The position numbers and the translations under genes were made by a program. The notes below the pieces were generated by a model. It made no database searches and was not told the DNA's origin. It worked only from the letters and a program-made list of their open reading frames with translations. This document shows, one piece after another, positions 45,962 to 59,000 of a stretch of 64,000 nucleotides of DNA. Source of the stretch: Hirudo medicinalis. Lineage: Eukaryota; Annelida; Clitellata; Hirudinida; Hirudinidae. Numbering within the stretch: the first letter of the stretch is position 1; each line of letters begins with the position of its first letter. The stretch covers positions 213,990 to 277,989 of the forward strand of contig MPNW01000220.1 in assembly GCA_011800805.1 (NCBI GenBank), given 5' to 3'.

Positions 45962-46785
45962 GCCAGCGCTTCTGCATTAGTATTAATATTAGGTTTTAGG
46001 TGTTGTGACGTCGCACCTTTCCAACTAATAAGCAATCCTTTAGTTAAAGAAAACTTATTAGAAAAATACTAACTTTACGATTTTAAAGAATAACTTTATA
46101 AAAACCGATACTATTCAAGCTGCCAACACTGTCTCCCGTGAATCAACACTAGCCCAGTTTATTGTTCTTTTCTTTTGTTAAGCTAATAGCATTTATTGCT
46201 GGACATTGTTCAATAGTTCTAAATTTTAGTAATGATAAATTACTAAGTTACCGATAACTATATAACAAAAAATATATTGCTACAATTCAAAATTTGTGTT
46301 TACTTAATGAATTATACATGATATTATTCTATAAATATTTTAAACAATGCTTCCAAAATAAACATTGAACTAGTGAAAACCAAATGGGTCCCTAACTTTT
46401 TCACTGTTTACTATGATTGCGAGGACCGCGTTCGATTAGTGCGCTTTTGGTTTTGGTTTTGATATCTGTTACTTTTCATGAACCAGTATTGCAAGTCCGG
46501 AGTTTGTTCCTGAGTTTTCAATTGACTCTAATATCATTTTACTTTTTGCTATTAGTGAATTCGACTAGCTTCATGTAATAATAACAACAGAAACATTGGG
46601 AAGAAGTGCGTTGAGAAAATATCGTAGCGAGCTGAACCTATAAAATTTGTGTTCCGATATTTTGTGGTGATGTGCGTTGTCATGTAGGCTTGTTGCGCAT
46701 TAACCTTATTTCTCACCAAGTTTTCCATCTACCTGTAAACAAACTGAGTCAATAAACACCAATTATTCACATGCCTTTTTAACGT
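45962..46785. other. Head-to-head promoter interval, BCKDHA and SZT2
   Basis: About 820 bp between start codons. A CRE-like TGACGTCG lies 45 nt upstream of the BCKDHA ATG (46006-46013). No repeat or open frame of note. Confidence 0.6.
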
Positions 46786-49700
46786 ATGGAAACACATGGA
46801 CAGCAAAATGAAAGAAACCAGTCACCAACAGGTCTGCAGTTGAATTCAATTTCTGAGTGTGAATTCAAACTTTCAATTATTTACATTTTAAAAAATATTA
46901 TAAATATCTTTCAAAATTCGAATGCTCGTGCACAAAAGGCTTTACCTGCCAAGTGCGTCTACGTTCTGACAAAGAAAGGTTGTCCCTCAAAGAATGCTCA
47001 GATCAGTTGGTACTTCAGGAACTTCAACGAGGTCATAGCAGCCAGGGACAAGAAGGTACACAGCAAAAACAATTATTCAGTAATTTATTCATGATGCATT
47101 GTTCCAAACACTGCTTGCGCCATCGTGATTAAGAAAACCATTTCTACATTTTGGAGCAATTAAACGTTTTAGGATAGCAAAATTAACATATTAATGGCTA
47201 AATAATATTGTGAATTTTTTCAACAATAGTTACGGCATTGACGGTAATGATCTTTGTTTTGCAAACAGAAAGGAGCGGACGAGGACGACGGCTTCGAAGT
47301 CCTCTCGGTCATTCAGCCCGACAACGTCACGGAATGGAGAGGCTCGCTCGTCTTGGCGCCCGACACTCAGGTAGAACGAATGTTGGTTACTTCTAATGAA
47401 CTGTAATGTGCATTTGCATGCAACGTCCAATTTAGTCTGTCGTTAAAGATGGCCGGCCGTATGATTGGATGTAACTTATTACGATGATGATGAGCAAATT
47501 TATTTCTTGTTTTATGTCAGGTGACCTTCATATCTCAGAAGTACTCTCTAGTCTTTGTGCTGCACTGCAATCCATCATTGGCCACTCCTGTTAGTGTCTT
47601 CGTGCTCTTCAGTCACCATCAATAAGCATGCTAATTATTTTAATAATACTGCTACTGCTGCTGCTGCTACTGCTACTGCTACTGCTGCTACTGCTACTAA
47701 TTTATTTATTTATTTTTATATTATATTTATTATTATTATTTATGCTTTTATATTATATTTATTATTATTTAATATACTTATAATTACTTATTATTATTAC
47801 TTATAATTACTTATTACTTCTAATATAATAATTTAATTTAATATAATAATTTAAATATAATTAAATAATTTAAATAATAATATAATTATTATTAATAAAT
47901 AAATAATATTAATAATAATAACCATAATCATAATCTCTGAGATAAGTATTGCTTAACTGTTATTGATCGTCGACGGCCTCAGCTCGTTGTCAGCAGAAAT
48001 GGTGATGTCGTCGGCAAATGGTAACGAAATTTTCGATGTCGCGATCATCGACGAGACGAATATTAAAAAGCCTCGTTAGCATAACGGCTTTTTGCTTCCA
48101 GGGGGTCGTCTCGAATCAGGTAGGGATCATCTTCAAGACCCTCGGCACCTCCCTGAAGAACGTCATGAAGTCGCTGGCCAAACCGGTACGAGCTGCCGGT
48201 GCATTCGGTCGTCCGTTGCGGACGTCGTCGACGGTCGTTCGGCGAATCGTATTACTTTCACCGGGGATCATGCGGTTTCGTATTTTCAGTTTTGCATCCC
48301 GGGGACGACGGAGCAGATGTGTCCCGAGATTCACTTTAGCATCCTCCTCTTCACCAGCATCAGCTCCTGCCTCATGAAACAGGTTCTTCATCGTCATCGT
48401 CATCATCATCGTCATCATCAATTTCTTTGTCAACCCCATATCCTTTTTCCAATCAATCTACCACAGTCATCATCACTGTCACGTTCATCATCATAACCAC
48501 TAACACCATCATCATCATCATCATCGTCAGGTGATCGTCCACGGTAGCACCCTTTCTTTGGACACAATTGATGACGTGATCAGAGGAGTCGAGAGGGAAC
48601 TTCACGATTTTGAATCCAGCATGGCTGCTGCCTTCGAAGCCAACGTGACGTCGCTCGAGCATGGAATCGGATTCAATCGAGCGGTTGGAGTCAGACTTTC
48701 TTTATTCTCGGTTGTTGCTACTGCTGCTGCTGCTGCTGATGATGGTTATGGTGGTGATGGTGATGATGATGAAGTTCTTGTTGATTGTTTTTAAGTAATT
48801 TGTTATTTATTTAGTTTTTATGATTTGCTTCTGTAGTTCTTGTGGCGAGTTCTTTTCTTCGATTGAAAGAATAAATCCGACCGGTTGTTGTCATCATCGT
48901 GCAGCAACAATACTAACATTTTCACAGCAATAACACTAATATTTTTTGCTTTTATTTTTTGATTTATTTGCGTGCATAGGATGTGGATTCTCCTCCCGAC
49001 CGCACTCCGTCGGAGAGACGCGAGTCGTTCTCGAGTCCCGTCGGAGACCGAAATGCCGGCCTCGTGTTGTCGGAGAAGGTCTTCATCCTCATGATGAGGC
49101 AGTGCTTGCTCACTCTCAAACTGTTGGGTCAGAGCTCTGCTACCGGTCGGTTTTTAGATTAAATCTCGTCGTTGTCTGCCATTTAAGGCACGAAAGTGCA
49201 CGACTTTGACGGTCTGCCGATTTTCCGTCCGATCAGGCATCGTCATTCTGACCGACGGGTGTCTGGGAATGCCCGACTCGTCTGCTTTTGACATCACGGT
49301 TCAACAGCTGAGGTGCGACCACGTCGCCATTTCCTTCGTTCAGGTTTATTGCAACATGTCGTTCGGTTCGAGTTTTAAATTCGATCGCTCATGTCTTCTC
49401 ACGATCACGAACAGCTCGAGGAGGCACCGACTTTTTTTGACGGCTTCGAGAAGCATTTCTTTGGAAACGTACCCAACGTGGAGTTCATGCATTTCATCGC
49501 CACGGTTACCGGAGGAACGTACTTTAGCAGGGTCCCGAGATTGGTTAGTAATGCTGGTGATATTTGACATCATCATCATCGTCATCGTCGTCGTCATCAT
49601 CATCAACATCATCATAATTCTCATCACCGTCACTGCTTCCAATGATGGTTCTATCTAAAAGTGGTGGAATATTTCTGATGACAACATATACATTTATAAG

Positions 49701-49991
49701 GTGATGAAAAAATCCTAAGGTTTAAATGATAAGCTTGATCAGCAGGCAATTTGGTTGTTTTCATTTTCACTTATTATTCAGTAAAGTTGTTTACTTTGTA
49801 ATTGTTAAGGAAATGGGTTACACAGTCTCTCTTAATCGAAGATAACCCCACTTTGATGGCTCGTTATTGCTGTTCATCCAGGTGGCTACAGGAGAACCTG
49901 CTCTCACGGCAGTTCACAGGGGCTTCCTGTGTCGCGACCTTTACAGATGCCCCAAGCTTTACCCGGGATTGTTTTCGGCCATTGAACCTGA
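46786..49991 (+). other. SZT2: SZT2 exon block 1 (exons 1-11)
   Basis: Exons 46786-47055, 47269-47370, 47521-47589, 47983-48006 (uncertain), 48102-48185, 48290-48382, 48531-48683, 48980-49145, 49237-49343, 49415-49543, 49882-49991. Encodes the N-terminal region, with VTFISQKYSLVFVLH, PEIHFSILLFTSISS, the alternating-hydrophobic strand SGIVILTDG followed by a Pro-Asp turn, and FFGNVPNVEFMHFIATVTGGTYF. The strand-TDG arrangement resembles a vWA-like fold (inference). Exon 4 was chosen because it keeps phase 0 and links PSLATP to VVSNQVGIIF. Confidence 0.85.
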
Positions 49992-52900
49992 GTAAGCGAG
50001 TGATTTGTGACGGATAACATCACGATCATCGTCATCGCCATCACCGTCACCGACACCGTCATCATCATCATCATCAACACTTGTGATTCCAGTGCTGCAG
50101 AGTTGAGCCAAATGAGCCTAGAGAAGAGCATCTGTATGGACAGTTGGCAGGTTCCTCTGGCAACTCAATTCTTCATCAACTTCACAGTCACCTCTTCGGT
50201 CATGGCACTCGTCTCCTGCCGCATCAAGGAGGGGTATTTGCTCAGGAGCATTACCATCACCAAAGGGGAGGAAGGTAAGTAGTTTGCAATTAATGATGGT
50301 AATGGTAATGATGATGATGATGATGATGATTGGGGTAGTGGTGGTGGTGATGATGACAATGACGAGGAAGATGTTACCTACAATTATATTTATCAGTTCA
50401 ACAATTTAAGTTCATAATCGTGTCATTAAAGTTGGTCGAGTGATGATGGTTGTGAATAATCATTCCATCATGGTGTTTAATCGTTCAAAGACGAAACACG
50501 AATGGTGATCCTCCTCTCCTATCCCTGGAGGTACTCCATCTACATCCACTACAGGATAATTTCCACCTGGGCAGGACCACATTCCAGGTAATTCGACTTC
50601 CCGACGGTCGTTATCGCCTCGTAACCTTTCATCGTGCCGTTGCGGTTGAGCGTCGAAACTTGTTATTGGCTGAGATTTTCGAGTCGACGAAGAAAGTAAA
50701 CAAAATGGAGAAGCAATTGTTGCGAAAACTTAATTAATCCAAAATGAATCAGTCGAAGAGTCAGTTGCTTTCACTTTCAATTTCTTCACCAACATTGAGT
50801 TAATATTTTAATTAATTAATAATTAATTAATTAATCATTTTAATCATTTTATTTTGCATGCAGGAAGCAGATGCACCTGGATATATGGCTGGAGGCTCCA
50901 AGCAGGTTCATACTGGACATGTCCTCATTGCCAAGGTGGACTCAGAATTTCAAGTCCACTTACCCAAGGCCCACCCTTAAGAGGTGTCTCACCTTCCTCA
51001 AAAAGTGAGAGCCATTTGTTTGTTGTTCTTTTTTGATCGATCGCCGATATTTACCGATAATGAAGGGTTATAACAATACAATGATTTATTGACCGATTTG
51101 TAATCGGCAGCAATATTTGTAAACATCATATTTTCCAGCATTCAACAGACTGACAAACTTCTTGCACACCTGCGCCTCTTCGCCAGCAACCACAATTACT
51201 TCACGATCTCTGATGGCCTGAAGGCCGGCAAGCCCCTCCTACTGCCTCATGCATCCAATCAGAAGGAGTTTATTGCCAACCCCGAGATTGTTAATGCAAA
51301 GTGAGACGTTGTTGCCGAAGCGACTTTGCTCGAATAAAAAGTTTCGTGGATTCCGAGGTTCTCGTTTCGAATATTTACGATGTCGTCGTTATCGCTTTCC
51401 AGCACGTCAGAATTTCACCACTTCTGGAAGCAGATGGCCACCGTGGACGTCACCAACTGGCAGAAGTGGTTCGACGTGCACACCGTGGAGGTCCTGCTGG
51501 AGCACGACGAACCGATGTCGCGTCACATAATAAGCAGTGCTCCCAAATTGGCTCACAGCAGGAGAGCCCAGGAAGCCTTCTTCCATTGTCTGCAGAGATT
51601 CACCAGCTTCATTCTCGTTGATAAATCATCTTATGTTGGAATTGTCTACAGGTGGGCTTTGTTCTTGCATATTCTTGATTGGTAAGAGTTCATGGAGCGA
51701 ATGAATGAGTGAGCGAATGTATGAATTAATGAATTGAATTTCAATCTTAACTGCTAAAGGGCAAAATTGATCACAATTAACTTGCAAATTTGCAATTGCA
51801 AATCAAAATCAGTTTTTTTTTAATGTGTTTATTTGAATTTCATTTGGCTCGTCAAGTCTTTCATGGAGCCTGTCGTGAATTTTGACCAAATAAGAGGAAT
51901 TAAAATATTCACATTTTCACCGATTCCCAACGAACACCGTTCTCTGTCGACTTTCGACTGCAGTCCGAACGACAAGGTGGTCCCCGTGTCGTATTACGTC
52001 CTCAAGGTCGAATCGAGGACCTGCCACATGGTCGTCCACGTCGGATTCATCGGAGATAAATGCTTCTCGAGGCAGCTAGAGGTGAGTGAGGATTGGAAAG
52101 ATGGAAATTTCTGCAGCTGATCGCAGAGGCTTGGAAGTCGATCGGGAGCAGACGATCTTTTTAATCGAGTTGCCGCAGTAAAAACTTTGACGGTTTCAAT
52201 TCGGATTCGATGGATTTAAAAATCGTTCCACTTTGAGAGTTCTCTTCTCTTTTATTTTGTTTTGTTAATATGACATTTATTAGCACCTTTTTATTTACTA
52301 AAGTAATATTATTTAATATTTATTACAATTTTAATTCTGACTATCAAAATATTTCGACATTTAAAGTTGGACATAGACTGCACAAGATGTTTTTTTTTGT
52401 GTCAAACTAAAAAATTGTCACGAACCTTAAATGACCTTCACATTCATCGAACTCCAGAAAATGAACCAACTGAGGCAGGAGTTGAGCAACACGAGGATCG
52501 ACCAACAATCGACAGTCCTCCCGATGCCAAAGTTGCACCATTCGAGGAAACCCCCGAAGATGATTCCACGGTCTTACGCCTCCTCTCATCCGACCTCGTC
52601 CATGCAGGCTTACCACGCGTCCAGAGGGCTCAAGGCGGCAAGCTCCCCGGAAGACGGGGCCTCGACGAGTTCCCTTCGGCCCCTCAGCACGCCCTCGAGC
52701 GCGACCTCGAACTGTTGTCACGTGCTCAAGAAGTCCATCGATAAGATCCAGATAATGTGAGTCGAATGATTCGGTCGCAGCGGATTATGTGAGCTCAACG
52801 ATTCGACCGACGTCTCGGTGGACGTCGTTTGTAGTGGATGATTTGGTGTACTTTTATTTTGAGAAGTCGTGAAGGCCGTCATTCCGAGGTGTTTATTGCA

Positions 52901-55532
52901 AGTATTATTATAATTATTAACAATATTGTTGGCACATCATGTGATGTTAATTATTGATGTCATTCCAAGGTGTTTATTGCAAGTATTATTATAATTATTA
53001 ACCAATATTGTTGGCACATCATGTGATGTTAATTATTGATGATCCATTCAACAACTACTCACCCCAGATACGATAAAGTTCCACAAGACTTCCTCAAGAC
53101 GGATTTGGTGCCCTCGACGGACGAGTATGGAAATTTTTAACTTTCCCACTACATTAGCCGCACGATCGATCTGAATAATTCTTATCATTATAGGAAGGGC
53201 AACCCTCTCGGTGCCACCGTCATGGCAACGAACGTGATGACGTCCATCTCCAATTTGCTGTACCATCAAAGGTGGGTGTGGTCGCTCAAGGAGTCGGACT
53301 CCTCCCCTCCTCTCGTGTCGACCGCCGTCATGGACAGGATACTTTACAACATCATCAGGTCGGGGCCGAAATTAGGGCCGATTTAGTTTTAAAACCATTC
53401 GCCATGCAAAGTTACAGAGATCATTTTGCATTCCAATCAATAAGGCTTTGAATCGTGTAATTCTTTAAGTTAACATAAATTATTCTGCAGGCTTCGATTG
53501 GACGAGGGCTTTCACTTCATTGGTTGTTCTCAGGGCATCATTAGGATGGCTACGGAATTCGAAGTGATGTTTCCTAGTTGATGTTTCGTGCTAGGGTTGA
53601 ATGATTCGATGAGCGATGCAGCATGGTTTTCAAATCCCATGTTAAGATAGATTATTTTATGTGAATTAATTTCTTGACACGGGTCATTGATTTATGGATG
53701 AGTCACTCGAATGTCAGATGCTGATGAAAGAACCGAATGGCAAGGTGTGCGAAACAACCTGCATCGTCCAGTTCATCATCTTCTCTCCATCTTTTCTGAC
53801 TGGTCGCACCAGGAACGACAGGTCACTTTTCAATATCTTAAACCAAAGTGATAGAAAAAATAAGCAAGCAAGTATTTCTTACATCGACAGCCACCAATCA
53901 GAGGGCCCCATTGCAGAGTCTAGCCAATCACATTCAAGTTTGTTAAGAGAAGAAGGAGTCCATTTGATAATGGAATGCTGGGTGGAGCCCCAGTCGGGGG
54001 TGGTTCATGGGGAAAACCCGAAAATAAAAAACTTCATTGGACTGGGGTACAATCAGATTCCACAAGCAGTAAGACATTAATTAATTGATTGTTGCATTAA
54101 TATGTTGTAATAAATTATTACATTAATGATAACTTTCATGATTATTGATGATGGTGAATGATTGAATGAATGAATGGATGAATGAACGATTCATTTCAGA
54201 TCTACTCGAGAGACAGGAAGTGCATTTCGGCCTTTGTGACCCTCGAGAAACTTGTGCATGTGTGTCAACACCCTGAGGCCATGCTGCCCTTCAAGACTGA
54301 GTTGTTAGTTATGATTTGTGTTTATGATCAGCTATGATAGCGATGACAATAGCAATCTTAACTTCAATGGTATTGATAATTATGCAAAATGGAAGTGTGA
54401 TCATGATGTGGATGATGACTTGGTATATTAGGCCATGGCAATGAAAAGTGGCCTTAGGATTACCTTATTGTCTTTCATGAACTCTCATTACCATGCTCGA
54501 ATTATAAGTAACTATTATTTATGATTTATTATTTGACCGACATCATCGCCATCATCATTGTTCCAGATCTAGTCAGAATGTGTCGGCCAGAACGCATCAC
54601 AACACCCGCTATTTCCTCGATTCATCATCATCGCCTAACGTCACGTGGCAACCGATGGCGTCGACCAATCACCTGGAACATCACATCGACCACGTGCCCT
54701 TTCCATTCGACCCCATCGCCCTGACGATGAAATGTCAACAAGTGGAGTTGACCTTTTCCCTTTTCAGTGAAGGTCTTTTTATTCATAATTTATTTGAAAA
54801 CGTGAGTGTTACAGTACAGCAGTAGCAATGTACCACAGTACAACAGTAGTGATGTACCACAGTATAACAGTAGCAATGTATCACAGTACAACAATAAATA
54901 AAAAAAAACTTAACAAGCAGGTTAAATAAAGCTACCAATTCACAAACAGAACAATGTCATTTTATTAAGTAAGTTTCTATGCAATGTGAGATATATATAT
55001 ATATTATTCAAAAAATATATATAAATATATATATATGTATATATTTTTAAAGATAATTTAAAGTCATAATTTGACTAAAAACTCACTTGAAGATGTAATT
55101 TGTAAGATAATATATATATATATATTTCCTTGATATACCTCCTGCTATGTTGGCCATTTACTCCTGTATATGCGCAGTGTATTATAATTTGGTTACTCTC
55201 TCTTAGTTGCATTTATTAGATTGTATGGCATTGCATTGTATTGTATTACTTTGTATTGCATTTCATTGTATTGTATTGGGTAATGTATTGCATTTTACTG
55301 TATTGAGTATCATATTGCAATGTATTGCATCATATTGTATTATTATATATTATTGTGTAATGTATGAGTATTGCATTGCATTGAATTGTATTGTACTGAG
55401 TATTGTATTACATTTCATCATACTGTGTTGAGTGTTGTATTGCATTATATTGTATTGAGTATTGCATTGCATTGTATCATAAGAAATTTATTTACCTCAA
55501 TAAATAGGTAAAATAAATAACACATTATTTTA

Positions 55533-55566
<34 letters not shown>

Positions 55567-56024
55567 CTAGATTATTCAGACACACCATGGAGTTCTCCCA
55601 GTGTTTTCCCTTTTTCTGACCTGAAACTCGGAGGAGCGATATGCCCGAACAACCTGGTCGTCCTGCTCTTCAACGAGCAGCTCAAAGGACTCCACATCAG
55701 AGAATTCAATCTTTCGGCACGTGATTGCCAGGAACTGATCAAGTCCCTCAAAGCCAGAGAACGTGATTTTTCCTTACGACCTCTGCCCTTCTGCTACAGC
55801 TCGGAAGGATCGATTCCAGGGATAAAGATGGCCAGGTCGAGTCAAGAAGGGGAGTCTTCTAAGGGAGGACCTCCAGCATCTCCCCTAAAGGGGGAGGCTG
55901 GATGTGGTGAAGACCATAAAATGCCTGACTTTGGTTCTGTGGCTCAGTGGAAATGCTACCTCAGACTGATGAAATCATCAAGTTCAAAGTAAATAATTAA
56001 TTTTTTGCAAGTTAGCTGATGATG

Positions 56025-56060
<36 letters not shown>

Positions 56061-59000
56061 TAAATTATAATAATCGGTTAACTAACTAACTAAATAAATA
56101 ATTATTAAACAAACAACAACATTCCCGATCAGTGCCCAAGGTGGGGGCAGCAGCAATATGAACATGATGCATCCCCAGCAAAATCTCATCATCACCCTTG
56201 TCCCTGCCACATATGACGACGTCCTCAAACTGAACCAAGTGGAACAAATGAGTCAGAGAGGCAGCGACGCCAAGGACGACCGGGGTTCCGGCTCCGGGGA
56301 GAGCAGGAAGGGAAGTAAGGACGGGGACAGAGACGAACGCCCCGACGCGAAGAGTGGCGGTCGGGTTTGCAGTCTTCCCGGTGAAATTACATTCGACGAC
56401 GACGCAGAAGACGAGGCATCGACGAAGGATGGATCAAACATGTTCAGGCAATCATCGCTCGAGGTCATTATATTTATTGTCAAGGGATGCTTATCAGTTG
56501 CTAATGTGGCAGTTTCATTAGAAACATTTTAAAATAATTAATTTTTACTGCGACAGACATCCAGACATCATAGTTCGGACTTCGCATCATCGACAACCCA
56601 AAAGCATCAGTTCAAAAGATCAACAGGCCAGGAGGGCGTGACCTTTGCCGCGCCCGGATTAGATGCCAGGAGCGAAATCACCTTCATACCCGAACAACCT
56701 CCCAATTACTGGTGCGGTCCGGTCCTGCCCGTCTACGTTTACAATTGTTCGACGACCACTTTTTCGGACCTGCTACTCAATCTAAGGACCACCCAGAAAA
56801 TACCCGACCTCTACGAGGACTTAACGTTCGAGGTATTATTAAGTTGTTTATCAATGAATAACGAAGTGATAAATTATTTTTGTCCTTATCGTCAAATTAA
56901 AAGTGGAGTGTCTTTCAGGCAACCTCGGAAATTCCGACCGCTTTTAATGAACGATTTAATCTGTCGTCTTCTCAGGATGATTTCGTCAGCAGCCATCAGA
57001 AGTCGTCCATCCTCTCTCAGTCTCCCGAGAAGATGACTTGCCTCATCAGTTCGAATCGAAAGGTCAGCGAGTGCGAGAGCACCTCGAGCAGGGAGAAGTG
57101 GCGCAGGGCGGGCGACGACCTCTACAAGAATCAGGAGGACCTTAAACAACATTCCACCCTGGTGTCCGAGACTTATCTCCGTTGCTTCGTTTCAGGTGAA
57201 CGCATCGACCGTCGTCTTCGGCGGAGTCGATTTGCGAGTTTGCGCGTCGTCGCTTTTCATCGCCTTCGTCGTACCTTTTGTAGCCATGTACGAAAGTCTG
57301 AGGAGCGGACAGAATGTGAGCAAGAAGGACATCAATGCCGCCATCTACAACATCTGCGAGGAGTCGCAACCCATCGAGATCGACATCACCGAGTTTCTTA
57401 AGAACTCCTGCAAGTTCATGCAGGCAGCTTGCGACTTAGTGGTTCATAATTATTCGGCCACGGCTGCCGGCACGACCCCGGTCGCCGCTGCCATCGCACC
57501 TTCGTTGGGTGAGATCAAGGAATCTGAATCCGGAAATGGGGAAAGGTGACTGTTCCCTATTTGTTCGTCCGTCGGTTCGCTCACTCACTTGACTCTAATT
57601 CTTTCTCAAATTACCCTCTTTGTGTCATTAGCGTCGGTAGCAGTTCTCCTCTTGTGACGTTGAACAAACTCCTGGAAAGCCACTCGTGCGACTCTTACGA
57701 GTCTCTTCGTGCGACCGTCAAGAGCCGATTTTTGGACATCATCTCTCCCTACTTCTACCCTGTCTCATCTCACCCGGAATGTTTGTTCTGTTGTGAGACG
57801 ACCAAGCACAGAGAAGTCCTGGTAAGTTTGGCCGAATCCTGGAATCGTATGATTATCAAGTTGGTGAGTAATTGAATGATCTATTATTATTAATAATAAT
57901 ATTATTATTGTAGGAGAGTTTGAATCTCAAAGACAACGATGATGACAGCCTGTCCGAAGCTGCAGAGAAATGTAACATCTTGCGATTATTGACTGTCAAC
58001 TTTTTAAAAAATAATGTTTTTAAAAAATAATTTCGTTTGTTGTACTATTTGAGTCTACGTTATTCTTCCAGTGATTGGTGTCTCAGTGGACCAATCAGGA
58101 ATAGAGGACAGCTTTAAACCTTTCGTGGAGATGAAACATTCTCCTGTTATCCCCAGAGGATCAAACACCACTCCCAGCAATAGCGCAACAGTGGCAGTCT
58201 CCACCGCCAGTGACGACCAGTACACTAAAAAAACTCCACTGATGATCACAACGACATCATCTGCCATGACTCCTCACCAACATTCCGCCAATAATAAACA
58301 AGAATCGGTTCGCACAAAGGTCGTCCTGAGCAATGTTTCCTCCAACGAGTCAGCTGATTCTGAGGAATATGCCAAGCTGGAGAGGATACTACAAGGGGCC
58401 AAGTTGTGCCACCCTCTTTTCCTCCACCTGACTCTTTCTATCAGATCTGGAGATAAGTTCTTCAGCTCTCAGGTTGACTCCCTTCCAGTCTGTGGAGGTG
58501 ACTGCTCGATCACTATTTGACAGCAATGACAATTGGCTGTGTTAGACTAAATCTAGTGGATTCGTATTAGAAGTGGATTAAAATAATGAATAAGTATAAA
58601 TAATGTTCAAATTGTTCAAAAAGAATTACTAAATAATTTTCCACTAAAAACTTTCAATTCCTACCAGCTGACCTGAGAGCTTGTTTACAAGAGATGGGTG
58701 ATGCCCCCTTCGACGGTTCATCGTTCAAGGTGACTCTGGATATCCTTTGCTTGTCCCTGAGTGTCGTCGAGGACCTCAGCACCATGAAGGATCGGCCTTG
58801 CTACTCAAGACTGACCTCCATCAACAGCAGCAGCCAGAGATCAACCCAGACGGGAAGTTCAGACTGCGAGGATGAGTACGTGGAGGAAGAAGAGGAAGAA
58901 GACGACATGTGTAGGGGGGTCGATCTGCAGTGTCCTTCCGACGCCCTGGACGTGGGGTCCTCGGGAGTGGGGAGAGAAACAAAAGCAGTAGCAGTGAAAA

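Noticed and set aside
53564..53581. Read-through of SZT2 exon 21 to an in-frame TGA
   Set aside because: The GTGATG donor keeps phase 0 into exon 22, whose protein (CIVQFIIFSP) is clearly SZT2.
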